Shown here piece after piece: positions 43,274 through 51,262 of a stretch of DNA of 64,000 bases. The stretch spans positions 4,154,001 to 4,218,000 of the forward strand of contig OZ242340.1 in the NCBI GenBank assembly GCA_965208525.1, read 5' to 3'. How positions within the stretch are numbered: the stretch's first letter is position 1; each line of letters opens with the position of its first letter. The notes under the pieces are model-generated. The model was not told the origin of the DNA and searched no databases. It worked only from the letters and a program-made list of their open reading frames with translations. This DNA is from VXYL01 sp965208525. GTDB lineage: Bacteria; Pseudomonadota; Gammaproteobacteria; Pseudomonadales; Azotimanducaceae. A program made the position numbers and the translations under genes.

Positions 43274-44929
43274 ATGCAAATGCGGACTCTAGCAACGCTC
43301 GCGGCTCTCGCAGTCACAGCAGCCGGCTGCGGCCCGCGCGAGGCGCCCGAAGAGCCATCCGCGCCGGCCGCCATCGGTGCGGAGGTCGCCGTCACGGGCG
43401 GCATTGTTCGCGGCGTGCTTGGCGAAGACGGTCTCAAGCAATACCACGACATTCCGTTTGCGGCGCCTCCCGTCGGCGAACGGCGTTGGGCACCTCCCGG
43501 GCCTGTGCAATCCTGGGACGGCGTGCGCGATGCTGCCGCGCCGGGACCGGCCTGCGTGCAGCAGGGCGCTCAAGGCGGCTTCTACGATACGGCCACGGCG
43601 GTCGCGGCGATGGACGAGGACTGCCTGATCCTCAGCGTGTGGACGCGAGCCCAACAAGTTGACGAGCGATTGCCGACGATGGTGTGGATCCACGGCGGGG
43701 GCCTCACCGTCGGTTCGGGAGACGCCTACCCCGGCGAGCTGCTCACCGCAAAGGGCGTGGTTCTCGTGACCGTCAACTACCGCCTTGGTCCCTTCGGCTT
43801 CCTGGCCTTGGCCGACCTCACGGCCGAAAACGCGAACGGCGCCTCCGGCAACCAGGGCCTCCAAGACCAGATCGCCGCCCTCAAGTGGGTGCAGGACAAC
43901 ATCGCGAGCTTCGGCGGCGACCCCGGCAATGTCACCATCTTCGGCGAATCCGCCGGCTCGATGAGCGTGTCGATCCTGCAGGCAAGTCCCCCGGCAAGGG
44001 GGCTTTTCCACCGCATCATCGGCCAGAGCGGCGGCCTGTTCGGCCCCATGACCTTCCGCGACCGGCGCTCCGTCAACGGCGACCCGGCAGAAGCAATCGG
44101 CGCAGGTTTCGCAGCAGCGCTCGCCGGCGAGGGGGAAGACACGTCGCTCGAGGCCCTGAGAGCCCTCTCCGCCGAACACGTCCTCGCCACCTATCTCGCC
44201 AATCCCGCGCTCCTCAGCGCCCTCGCCATCGTTGACGGCGACGTGCTCGAGAACGAGGTTGAAGCGGTTTTCGAGGCCGGCCAACAGGCCAACGTTCCGG
44301 TTCTGATCGGCTCGAACGCCGACGAGGGAACGGCGCTCATGCCTTACATGTCTGCCGGCTTCGGCGAGGGTGCAGCCGGATTCGCGGCCTACGTCGAAAC
44401 GACCCTCGCTGAAGTGAAGGACGAAGTCGGCGAGCACTATCCCGCTGGCGATGACCAGCAAGCGACCGCATCCTGGATGGATCTCTTCGGCGATGCCCTG
44501 TTTACCTATCCGATGCGAGCCTGGGCCCGTGCCATGGCAACCGTTCCGAGCGACGCGTATCTCTATTGGTTCACGTGGGCACCGCCGATCGAGGAAAGCG
44601 AGCGCTACGGCGCCTTCCACGCCGCGGAAATCGGCTACGTCTTCGGCAACCTCGAACTCTTCGGCGCCACTCCCACCGACGCCGACCGCGCCCTCTCCGA
44701 ACGCATGGCGACGATCTGGACCCAGTTCGCCCGCACGGGCAATCCAAACGGCGAGGGCTCGCCCGAATGGCCCGCCTACACGCGAGAGAACGAGGCCTAC
44801 ATGGAGTTCGGCGAAACCGTCGCCGCCAAAACCGGACTGCGCATGGCCAGGATGGACCTCATCGAACGCGCCTGGACCATGCGACGCGAGAACGCAAAGG
44901 CGGTAGCGGAGGCGACCGCAGAACCCTAA
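43274..44929 (+). CDS. Type-B carboxylesterase lipoprotein
   Basis: 551 residues. The signal sequence ends in a lipobox (ALAVTAAGC), so it is probably an envelope lipoprotein. The carboxylesterase fold is clear: VWIHGGGLTVGSG (oxyanion hole), VTVNYRLGPFGFLAL, and FGESAGSMSVSIL with the nucleophilic Ser near residue 229. IGSNADEGTALMPY and FGNLELFGAT complete the fold; the catalytic His is expected in the FHAAEIGYVFGN segment. Substrates of this family include pesticide-like and natural esters. It starts 27 bp after the deoxyribosyltransferase-like gene. Confidence 0.92.
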   Translation: MQMRTLATLAALAVTAAGCGPREAPEEPSAPAAIGAEVAVTGGIVRGVLGEDGLKQYHDIPFAAPPVGERRWAPPGPVQSWDGVRDAAAPGPACVQQGAQGGFYDTATAVAAMDEDCLILSVWTRAQQVDERLPTMVWIHGGGLTVGSGDAYPGELLTAKGVVLVTVNYRLGPFGFLALADLTAENANGASGNQGLQDQIAALKWVQDNIASFGGDPGNVTIFGESAGSMSVSILQASPPARGLFHRIIGQSGGLFGPMTFRDRRSVNGDPAEAIGAGFAAALAGEGEDTSLEALRALSAEHVLATYLANPALLSALAIVDGDVLENEVEAVFEAGQQANVPVLIGSNADEGTALMPYMSAGFGEGAAGFAAYVETTLAEVKDEVGEHYPAGDDQQATASWMDLFGDALFTYPMRAWARAMATVPSDAYLYWFTWAPPIEESERYGAFHAAEIGYVFGNLELFGATPTDADRALSERMATIWTQFARTGNPNGEGSPEWPAYTRENEAYMEFGETVAAKTGLRMARMDLIERAWTMRRENAKAVAEATAEP

Positions 44930-45061
44930 GGGAGAGGCCCCTGCAAGGAGGCCGCAAAGGCGCGCCCCAAAACGCATTGTCTCCCGACGCCTCCCGGCAG
45001 AGATCTTGCGGCCCCCCGTACTTGGTGTACGGTGGACATTCCTTTTGGGCAGGAGCGCGTC

Positions 45062-45448
45062 GTGGAATCACTTCGACCGATCATCAGCATCTACCTGCTC
45101 GTCGTCGGTGCCGTGGTCGCACTGCAAATGGTGTTCGACTCGTTCTACCTCGGCAGCGCCGACGCAATCTGGGCCTATCTCGATTGGCCCATCAGCCTCG
45201 CGATGCTGCTCGCGGCAGCAGCCAGCACCCGCAGACTGGCCCTCGCCGGGGCCGGCGACGCGAGCGCCCGGCTCGAGTTCGTCGCCGTCGCGTTCGTCAC
45301 CGTCGTCTGGTTCGACGCTTGGCTGAGAAAGCTAACCGGCGGAGCAGTCAGCCTCTCGACATGGCTGTTCGTCGACGGATTGCTGGTGGCGGCCATGCTA
45401 GGCGTCGGATTGCGCATACGTGCCGGCGGTCAACGCTCACCGGAGTAA
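45062..45448 (+). CDS. Small four-helix membrane protein, unknown
   Basis: 128 residues from a GTG at 45062 with AGGAG six bases upstream; a second in-frame start lies at 45032. Four hydrophobic segments are visible (IISIYLLVVGAVVALQ, PISLAMLLAAAAS, FVAVAFVTVVWFD, LLVAAMLGVGLRI). No known family is recognised. A protein of similar size and layout, probably a distant relative, lies on the other side of the vapBC module at 46457-46888. Confidence 0.65.
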   Translation: MESLRPIISIYLLVVGAVVALQMVFDSFYLGSADAIWAYLDWPISLAMLLAAAASTRRLALAGAGDASARLEFVAVAFVTVVWFDAWLRKLTGGAVSLSTWLFVDGLLVAAMLGVGLRIRAGGQRSPE

Positions 45449-45471
45449 AGCCCAGCCAGGCCTACGCCGGG

Positions 45472-45514
45472 GGGTCGTGATCAACCCGTTTCTCAACGGG
45501 CACGACCCCGTGAT
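45472..45514 (+). pseudogene. Relic of a vapC C-terminus
   Basis: This stretch reads VVINPFLNGHDP, matching VVVNPFLEGRDP at the end of the intact vapC at 46385-46427. The DNA also matches (TCGTGATCAACCCGTTTCTC against TCGTGGTCAACCCGTTCCTC). One extra C near the end destroys the stop codon (GACCCCGTGA against GACCCGTGA). Nothing of the rest of the gene remains, so a second toxin gene was lost here. It lies 24 bp after the stop of the small membrane protein. Confidence 0.75.
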
Positions 45515-45596
45515 GCCGACGATTGCGTTAGGGCAGCACTGGAAGATCGAACGTGGACATGCCCTACGCCTGTTTGGCAGGTGGCGGTAGGTAATC

Positions 45597-45625
45597 TTGC
45601 TCCGACTCGTTTCCCGGCCTATGAT
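45597..45625 (+). promoter_or_regulatory. Promoter of vapBC
   Basis: TTGCTC (45597-45602), a 17-bp spacer, then TATGAT (45620-45625). This is the best sigma-70-like match seen in the window. Transcription would begin inside the palindrome at 45631. Confidence 0.6.
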
Positions 45626-45630
45626 GCGGA

Positions 45631-45660
45631 CCACAGAAACTGTGGAACTGTGAGACTGTG
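45631..45660 (+). promoter_or_regulatory. vapBC operator: palindrome plus tandem CTGTG repeats
   Basis: CCACAG-aaa-CTGTGG (45631-45645) overlaps three CTGTG motifs at 45640, 45648 and 45656, spaced exactly eight bases, ending three bases before the vapB ATG. Antitoxins with ribbon-helix-helix domains bind repeated half-sites of this kind; autoregulation is inferred. Confidence 0.6.
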
Positions 45661-45663
45661 GGC

Positions 45664-45981
45664 ATGAAGAACATCACCGTCTCCGTGGACGAGGAGACGC
45701 ATCGTCGTGCTCGGATTCGTGCGGCTGAGATGGATACGTCGGTGTCGGCGCTCGTGCGCGAGTATCTCGTGGATCTGACGGACAGGAAAGATGACGTTCC
45801 CTCTCGCGCATCAGTCGGTGAGTCGGAGGCTGAGCGCCGCGTGCGGGGGATCCGGGAAGCTATCGCACACATCCACGCCGAACACCCAGACTTCAGCTGC
45901 GCCGACAACCTACCCAGGGACGAGTTGTACGATCGCGCCAGAGCAAGAGCTGAGGTACGGGCACCAGCCGACCGAGATTAG
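45664..45981 (+). CDS. VapB-type antitoxin
   Basis: 105 residues from the ATG at 45664 (MKNITVSVDEETHRRARI). The N-terminal 45 residues have the pattern of a ribbon-helix-helix DNA-binding domain. The C-terminal part is charged and probably binds and blocks the toxin. It lies 23 bp before vapC. The upstream palindrome and 8-bp repeats fit negative autoregulation by the VapBC complex. The assignment rests on the domain pattern plus the toxin neighbour. Confidence 0.8.
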   Translation: MKNITVSVDEETHRRARIRAAEMDTSVSALVREYLVDLTDRKDDVPSRASVGESEAERRVRGIREAIAHIHAEHPDFSCADNLPRDELYDRARARAEVRAPADRD

Positions 45982-46004
45982 AACCTCAAGCGCAGTTGAG
46001 CGGC

Positions 46005-46427
46005 ATGCGGTTCGTCAACACGAATGTCCTGCTGTACGCGGTCAGTCCTGCACCGGGTGAGCAACGGAAGCAGGAGGTGGCGCAACAGCTACTATCGGAA
46101 GAGGCTCTGGGGCTGTCGGTGCAGGTCTTGCAGGAGTTCTATCATCAGGCAACCCGTTCCAACCGCCGAGGAGCGATCAGCCGCGACCGAGCGACACAGT
46201 TCATCGACAGCATCCGTCACTTTCCGGTGCAGGATATGACGCTCGACATCTTCCGAGCCGGCGTCGCACTCAGCCAACGCTACCAGTTGTCGTACTGGGA
46301 CGGCGCCATTCTCGCCGCAGCGGAGGCTCTGGGCTGCGACATCCTCTATACGGAGGATCTCACCCACGGCCAGGACTATGGTGGAGTCGTCGTGGTCAAC
46401 CCGTTCCTCGAAGGCCGCGACCCGTGA
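46005..46427 (+). CDS. VapC-type PIN-domain toxin with a changed first acidic residue
   Basis: 140 residues from the ATG at 46005; a TTG at 45996 would add three. PIN ribonuclease toxin: the N-terminal MRFVNTNVLLYAV has Asn where the family has the catalytic Asp (normally VDTNVLLY). The next acidic positions look normal: the Glu in VLQEFYHQ, the Asp in LSYWDGAILAAAEALGC and the Asp in LYTEDLTHG. VapC toxins cleave tRNA or rRNA. A GAC-to-AAC change explains the substitution, so activity may be lost or reduced. A relic of a second vapC tail lies at 45472-45514. Confidence 0.88.
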   Translation: MRFVNTNVLLYAVSPAPGEQRKQEVAQQLLSEEALGLSVQVLQEFYHQATRSNRRGAISRDRATQFIDSIRHFPVQDMTLDIFRAGVALSQRYQLSYWDGAILAAAEALGCDILYTEDLTHGQDYGGVVVVNPFLEGRDP

Positions 46428-46456
46428 CAACCGGCGCACCTCGGCGTGGGGCTTCG

Positions 46457-46888
46457 CTACGTCGATTCCTCTCGCCATAGTGCCAGGCCCATGGCGAGGC
46501 AGAGCAGAGGCAGGGCGGCGTCGATTAAGGCCCAGATTGCGGACATGGCATCGGCGCCGACCGCGGTGTAAGTGGGCGTCATGTAGTTGAACCAGTTGAA
46601 GAAGAACAGGATTCCGATGAACAGGAAGCCGTATAGCAAGGCGTTGGCGCCGATGTAGGCCCTGGTCACCGGGGCATCGTCGCCTTCGGCGTCCAGTGCC
46701 ATCTTGCGGCGGTAGCCGAGAACCACGCCGGCGATGATTGCCAAGGCCATGAGGGGATTGATGTAGGTCCAGAGCGGGCTGTAGGGGCTGCCTTCACCGG
46801 AGACGTGATAGAGCGGCTCCACTACCGTGTGGACGGCGACTACAAGTCCGATGACGACGAACAGGGCTCCGATGATTCGCATGGGCAT
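46457..46888 (-). CDS. Small four-helix membrane protein, unknown
   Basis: 143 residues from the ATG at 46888, with GGAG nine bases upstream. Four membrane segments: RIIGALFVVIGLVVAVHTV, NPLMALAIIAGVVLGYR, ANALLYGFLFIGILFFF and AIWALIDAALPLLCLAMGLAL. No known domain. In size, helix order and the aromatic-rich loop after helix 1 it resembles the protein at 45062-45448. It is divergent from the MFS transporter at 47016. Confidence 0.7.
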   Translation of the reverse strand: MPMRIIGALFVVIGLVVAVHTVVEPLYHVSGEGSPYSPLWTYINPLMALAIIAGVVLGYRRKMALDAEGDDAPVTRAYIGANALLYGFLFIGILFFFNWFNYMTPTYTAVGADAMSAIWALIDAALPLLCLAMGLALWREEST

Positions 46889-47015
46889 GGTGGCTGTCTC
46901 CGGGTCGAACCCGCATCGTACATCGCCCCAGCAGTGTCGCGAATCAGCACCGGCGTAGAACCGCCTGCCCCGTCCCCCTTGCGATAGGATGGATGCGCTA
47001 GTCGCGGGAGACACC

Positions 47016-48440
47016 ATGCCAGAGCCTGGAGCGGGGCGCGTTGGGCGGGTTCGGATTGCGCTGTATGGGGCGGCAAACCTGCCGACGTCGGTGGTGGGGT
47101 TGCCGATTGCGCTCTATGTGCCGGCCTTCTATTCGCAGAATCTTGGGCTTTCGCTGGCGGCCGTGGGGGCGCTCCTCGCGCTGTCGCGGCTCACCGATGT
47201 CGTTACCGATCCGCTCATCGGCATTCTTTCGGATCGATGGCGGACGCCGTTTGGGCGGCGCAAGCCGTGGATGGTGGCGGGCACGCCGCTGATGGTGCTA
47301 TCGCTGTGGATGCTGTTTGTGCCCGACAGCGCGGTTTCCGTTGCGGTCTGGAGTGCGCTCGGCGGCAGCGGCGTCGACAACCTGTATCTGTTTGTCTGGA
47401 TCAGCGCGCTGTATCTCTCGTTCACGCTGGTCGATCTGCCGTACCGGGCCTGGGGCGCGGAGCTTTCGCCCGACTACGACGAGCGATCCCGGGTCACCGG
47501 CTGGCGCGAGGCGTTCGGCTATGGCGGCACGATGATGTCGCTCATCATTCCGCTCGCGATTGCCTTTGGCCTGGCGCGTCCGGGTGCGGAGAACGCGCTC
47601 TATGGCGTCGCCTTTGCCGTGCTGGTGCTGATGCCGCTCCTGACCTTCCCGGCGATTGCCTTCGTGCGCGAGCCGCCGATCCGGGGGGTGACGACGCCCC
47701 ACGTCACCTGGGCACGGGGGCTCAAGATCGTTTGGGGGAATGGGCCGTTTCGGCGGTTGGTGATCTGCCTCACGTTCTTTGCCACCGGCATCAGCATGAC
47801 GGCGTCGATGTCATTCTTCTTTGTCCAGCGCGTGATGGAACAGGCCTTCGACCGCTATGCGATCTTCGTGCTCGCCTACTACATCTCGAGCACCGTCGCG
47901 ATTCCGGCCTGGTTTCAGATCTCGAAAAAACTCGGCAAGCACCGCACGGTGGTTCTCGGAATCGCCTGGCTGTCGCTTTGGAGCTCCTTCATTCCCTTGC
48001 TGGGGCCAGACGACTTCGCGCTCTTCTTCGTCATCATGCTGCTGAAGGGTTCCGCCATCGGCGCCCTCGTCTTCCTGCCGACGTCAATGGCCGCGGACAT
48101 CGTCGATCTCGACACCCTGCGCACCCGCGAGCAGCGCACGGGGCTGTATTTCTCGCTCTGGGGGATGGTGAACAAGGGGGCGACGGCGCTGGGAGTCTTC
48201 ATCGCCACCGCCGGCGCCGCCTACATGGGCTTCGATCCGCAGAGCGAGGCCAACGACGCCACCGCCAAGATGTCCGTGGCCCTGCTGTACTCGATCATTC
48301 CCGCGATCATCGCCTGCATCGCGCTGCCGCTTCTGTGGCGCTACCCACTGAACCGCACCCGCCAGGAGCGCATGCGCGGCTTCATCGAACGGCGCGACGC
48401 TCGCATGCGCGCGGCGGCCGAAACGGGCACGAACGCATGA
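47016..48440 (+). CDS. MFS transporter of the GPH/MFS_2 sugar-cation symporter type
   Basis: 474 residues from the ATG at 47016, with GGGAG five bases upstream; an earlier ATG at 46989 lacks a ribosome site. Twelve membrane segments. LSRLTDVVTDPLIGILSDRW, then GRRKPWMVAGTPLM, is the hallmark loop of the glycoside-pentoside-hexuronide and related carriers; DLPYRAWGAELSPDYDERSRV and ADIVDLDTLRTREQRTGLYF are also typical. Substrate unknown (sugars, uronides or lipids in known relatives). Its stop overlaps the lptE start by ATGA, so it is now the first gene of the lptE-holA transcript. Confidence 0.9.
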   Translation: MPEPGAGRVGRVRIALYGAANLPTSVVGLPIALYVPAFYSQNLGLSLAAVGALLALSRLTDVVTDPLIGILSDRWRTPFGRRKPWMVAGTPLMVLSLWMLFVPDSAVSVAVWSALGGSGVDNLYLFVWISALYLSFTLVDLPYRAWGAELSPDYDERSRVTGWREAFGYGGTMMSLIIPLAIAFGLARPGAENALYGVAFAVLVLMPLLTFPAIAFVREPPIRGVTTPHVTWARGLKIVWGNGPFRRLVICLTFFATGISMTASMSFFFVQRVMEQAFDRYAIFVLAYYISSTVAIPAWFQISKKLGKHRTVVLGIAWLSLWSSFIPLLGPDDFALFFVIMLLKGSAIGALVFLPTSMAADIVDLDTLRTREQRTGLYFSLWGMVNKGATALGVFIATAGAAYMGFDPQSEANDATAKMSVALLYSIIPAIIACIALPLLWRYPLNRTRQERMRGFIERRDARMRAAAETGTNA

Positions 48441-49000
48441 CGGTGCAGCAAGCTCGCACAGCCATTGCAGGTGTTGCTTTGGCGACCCTGCTCGGCTGCG
48501 GGTTTCAGCTTCGGAACTGGGATCTCTCTTCGGCATTCGCGACTGCGTCCGTGGTTGCGAGCGAGGGTGTCACCTTGGATGACGCGCTGGTGCGCGCACT
48601 TGGGTATTCGGGGCTTGAGGTGGTGGCGGAAGGAAGCGATGTGGTGCTGCGGCTGTCCGAGGAGCGGGAAGAACGGCGGAGCGCAGCCGTCACGGCGGCG
48701 GGACGGGCGGCGGAAGTGGAGTTGGCGCTGGAGGTGACGGTCTCCGTGCAGGATGCGGCCGGCAAGGAGCTCGCGCCGGAACGCGTTCTCCGGGTTGCAC
48801 GGGTGCAACGCATTGACGTGGACAACATCGTCGGCAGCAGCGAGGAAGAAGCGTTGCTGCGCGAGGAAATGCGGCAGGAACTTGCCTCGCGCATGGTGCG
48901 GAGTCTTGCCATGGTGGCCAAGGCGCACGGTGCACAGGCAACTGACGCAGCCGCGCTCGCGGGCGGGTCGCAGTCGTCCACAAGCAGCGGGAGCCCCTGA
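48437..49000 (+). CDS. lptE: LPS-assembly lipoprotein LptE
   Basis: 187 residues. Signal peptide with lipobox ATLLGC and the LptE-like start GFQLRN. The domain is small and poorly conserved, but size, lipoprotein nature and position directly before holA are diagnostic. LptE plugs the LptD barrel that inserts lipopolysaccharide into the outer membrane. Its last residues are Ser/Gly/Thr-rich (SQSSTSSGSP). The start overlaps the MFS gene stop and its stop overlaps the holA start (TGATG). Confidence 0.85.
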   Translation: MTVQQARTAIAGVALATLLGCGFQLRNWDLSSAFATASVVASEGVTLDDALVRALGYSGLEVVAEGSDVVLRLSEEREERRSAAVTAAGRAAEVELALEVTVSVQDAAGKELAPERVLRVARVQRIDVDNIVGSSEEEALLREEMRQELASRMVRSLAMVAKAHGAQATDAAALAGGSQSSTSSGSP

Positions 49001-50022
49001 TGCAGATCAAGTCGAACCAGTTGCAGCGGCACCTCGATGCCGGTCGCTTCGCGCCGGTGTATCTCGTTTCCGGCGACGAGCCGCTGCTGGTGGACGAGGC
49101 CTGCGCCAGCATCGTCGCCGCCGCCGAGACGAATGGCTTCTCCGACCGCACGCGGTTCGACCTTGCGGTGGACGGAGGGCTCGAGGAGGCGCTGGCGGGT
49201 GCCGCTAATCTCTCGCTCTTCGCCAGCAAGCGCATGCTCGACATCCGCCTGCCGGCCAAGGGGCTCGACCGCAAGGGCAGCGACACCATCCGGCGCTATC
49301 TGGGCTCGCCGCCGCCCTCGACGATGCTGCTGTGTCGGGCGGTGGGGCTCGACTGGCGCACGAGGTCCTCGGCCTGGCATCGCGCCATCGACAAGGCCGG
49401 GGCCGTGGTGCAGGTGTGGCCGGTGGGTGCGCGAGAGCTGCCGCGCTGGCTCGATCAGCGCTGCCGCGCCGGTGGCCTGCAACTCGACCGCGAAGCGATC
49501 AGCATCCTCGCGGAGCGAGTAGAGGGCAACCTGCTGGCGGCGACGCAGGAGATCGAGAAGCTCCGGCTGTCTGGCCGCAAGGGCACCATTGGCGCGGACG
49601 AACTGCGCGACGCGGTGGGCGACTCGGCACATTTCGACACGTTCCAGATGATCGACGCGGCATTCGCCGGCGAGGGTGCCCGGGCCTGTCGCATGGCACG
49701 GGTGCTGCGCCAGGACGGCATTCCCATTTTCATGGTGATGGGCGCATTGGTGAACCAACTGCGGCGGGCGCGCGAAGTGGCCGCAGGTGGGTCGCCGAGG
49801 ATGCCGAGGAACCGCGCCCAGCAAGTGCAGCGCGCCGTGCGACGCTTGGGCGCCGACCGCATCGACGCCCTGCTCCGCGCCGCCGCAGTGCTGGACCTGC
49901 AATCGAAGGGCATGTTGCGCGGCGACGCCTGGCAGTCACTGGAGAGGATGGTGGTGGCGGTTGCCGGCGGGGATGGCGACGGGTTGGAGGAACGGGCGGA
50001 CTACCTGCGGGCGGAGGTCTAG
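49000..50022 (+). CDS. holA: DNA polymerase III delta subunit
   Basis: 340 residues, like E. coli HolA (343). It begins MQIKSNQLQRHL, then PVYLVSGDEPLLVDEAC, the expected delta start. The clamp-loader core LFASKRMLDIRLPAKGLDRKG and the C-terminal helical collar (IPIFMVMGALVNQLRRAREV) match the family. It opens the sliding clamp during loading. It is downstream of lptE, as in E. coli. Confidence 0.95.
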   Translation: MQIKSNQLQRHLDAGRFAPVYLVSGDEPLLVDEACASIVAAAETNGFSDRTRFDLAVDGGLEEALAGAANLSLFASKRMLDIRLPAKGLDRKGSDTIRRYLGSPPPSTMLLCRAVGLDWRTRSSAWHRAIDKAGAVVQVWPVGARELPRWLDQRCRAGGLQLDREAISILAERVEGNLLAATQEIEKLRLSGRKGTIGADELRDAVGDSAHFDTFQMIDAAFAGEGARACRMARVLRQDGIPIFMVMGALVNQLRRAREVAAGGSPRMPRNRAQQVQRAVRRLGADRIDALLRAAAVLDLQSKGMLRGDAWQSLERMVVAVAGGDGDGLEERADYLRAEV

Positions 50023-50035
50023 AGGCGCTTCCGGA

Positions 50036-50053
50036 GGGGCTTGTCCCCGCCCG
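50036..50053 (+). repeat. 18-bp inverted repeat, left copy (flanks second PhyH gene)
   Basis: GGGGCTTGTCCCCGCCCG, the exact reverse complement of 51197-51214. Between it and the next gene the gap 50023-50196 also carries a GCGCGTCAGGGCGCG fragment of the two-hairpin family, but no gene. Confidence 0.75.
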
Positions 50054-50196
50054 CATCCGAGGGCACCGCAGCGTCTGTAGCAACTGCCAACCGCGCGTCA
50101 GGGCGCGCCGGGACGGGCCAAGCCCATCAACTCGACCGGGCATCTGGTAGTAGGATGGCTCCGGCTCCCCGGCAAGCGACAGGCAGCGAGGCCCCC

Positions 50197-51135
50197 ATGA
50201 AATTCGGCGACTTCCGCAACACCGGCGTTCTCAACCCCACGTTCCAGCGCATTCAGGAACTGGGGCTTGGCGAGAACGTCGTCGAGCTCGACACCTATGG
50301 CTTCACGGTCGTGCCGCCCGACAAGGTGGCGGAACCGGCATTCTTTGAGCGGATTCGCGCCACTGTGCTCCGGCTCTGCAAGGAGCGCACCGGCGTCGAG
50401 TTCGCCCTCGACAGCAATGGCGCGATGGGGCATTACAAGGCGCAGCCGCAGACGGATGGGCAGTTCCTGCTGTTCTACCTCCTGATGGCGGATCGAGTGT
50501 TCGAGGAATGGGTGCTGAACCCCACGCTTTACACCCTGATCGACTACCTGATGCACGGCCAGCAGCAGCTCTCCAGCCTCACCTCCTTTGTCAAGTGGAA
50601 GGGCGAGCGGGAGGGTCTGGGACTCCACAGCGACAGTCCGCCGGACCGAGACGGACGGCTGCCAGCATGCTCGGACGTCGCCAACGCGGCCTACTGCCTC
50701 ACCGACTACACCCTGGAGAACGGCGCCATCGCCATGGTGCCCGGCAGCCACACCCGCTGCCGCCAACCCGGCGGCGCCGGAGAAGGCGAGAAGGAGGCCA
50801 TCCCGGTGGAAGCCGAGGCCGGGTCACTCATCGTCTGGCACGGCAACACCTGGCACGGCGCATTCGAGAAGAAAACGGACGGCCTGCGCCTGAACGTGAC
50901 GAGCTATCACTGCCACAAGCGCCTGAAGACTCAAGAGGCGTATCAGTGGCGCGTCACGCAAGAGATGCTGGACCGCAACCCGCCGGAGTTCGCCCGTCTC
51001 GTGGCTGCCGACGACACGATGGGCTGGGACGAGAGCGGGCCCGACTACAGCCGCACGATGAAGTACGCGTCGGAGGAAACGAAGAAGCTGTTCGCGCGCC
51101 GCGGCCGCAAGGCACGGGAGGAAGAAGCGGCTTAG
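50197..51135 (+). CDS. Phytanoyl-CoA dioxygenase (PhyH) family protein, second copy
   Basis: 312 residues from the ATG at 50197. Fe(II)/2-oxoglutarate oxygenase: HxD in LGLHSDSPP near residue 145, distal His in HGNTWHGAF near residue 218, and the 2-oxoglutarate Arg in LRLNVTSYH. PGSHTRCRQPGG is the common PhyH loop. The C-terminus is strongly charged (ARRGRKAREEEAA). It is divergent from the PhyH protein at 1620, so the two probably act on different substrates. It is flanked by 18-bp inverted repeats about 1.1 kb apart and lies between holA and a membrane protein. Confidence 0.85.
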   Translation: MKFGDFRNTGVLNPTFQRIQELGLGENVVELDTYGFTVVPPDKVAEPAFFERIRATVLRLCKERTGVEFALDSNGAMGHYKAQPQTDGQFLLFYLLMADRVFEEWVLNPTLYTLIDYLMHGQQQLSSLTSFVKWKGEREGLGLHSDSPPDRDGRLPACSDVANAAYCLTDYTLENGAIAMVPGSHTRCRQPGGAGEGEKEAIPVEAEAGSLIVWHGNTWHGAFEKKTDGLRLNVTSYHCHKRLKTQEAYQWRVTQEMLDRNPPEFARLVAADDTMGWDESGPDYSRTMKYASEETKKLFARRGRKAREEEAA

Positions 51136-51196
51136 GGCGAGGGCCCTCGATCCGTCGACGTTGACGAGGCCCTTGACCGGAAGTACTAGCTCAATA

Positions 51197-51214
51197 CGGG
51201 CGGGGACAAGCCCC
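51197..51214 (-). repeat. 18-bp inverted repeat, right copy
   Basis: CGGGCGGGGACAAGCCCC, the reverse complement of 50036-50053, followed by GCCCCTAC. Internally GGGCGGGG-acaag-CCCCGCCC (51198-51218) forms a hairpin that could end transcription of the second PhyH gene. Confidence 0.75.
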
Positions 51215-51262
51215 GCCCCTACGAGGGCAGGGTTCCCGACACCCAGGCCTCCAAGGGCCCCG

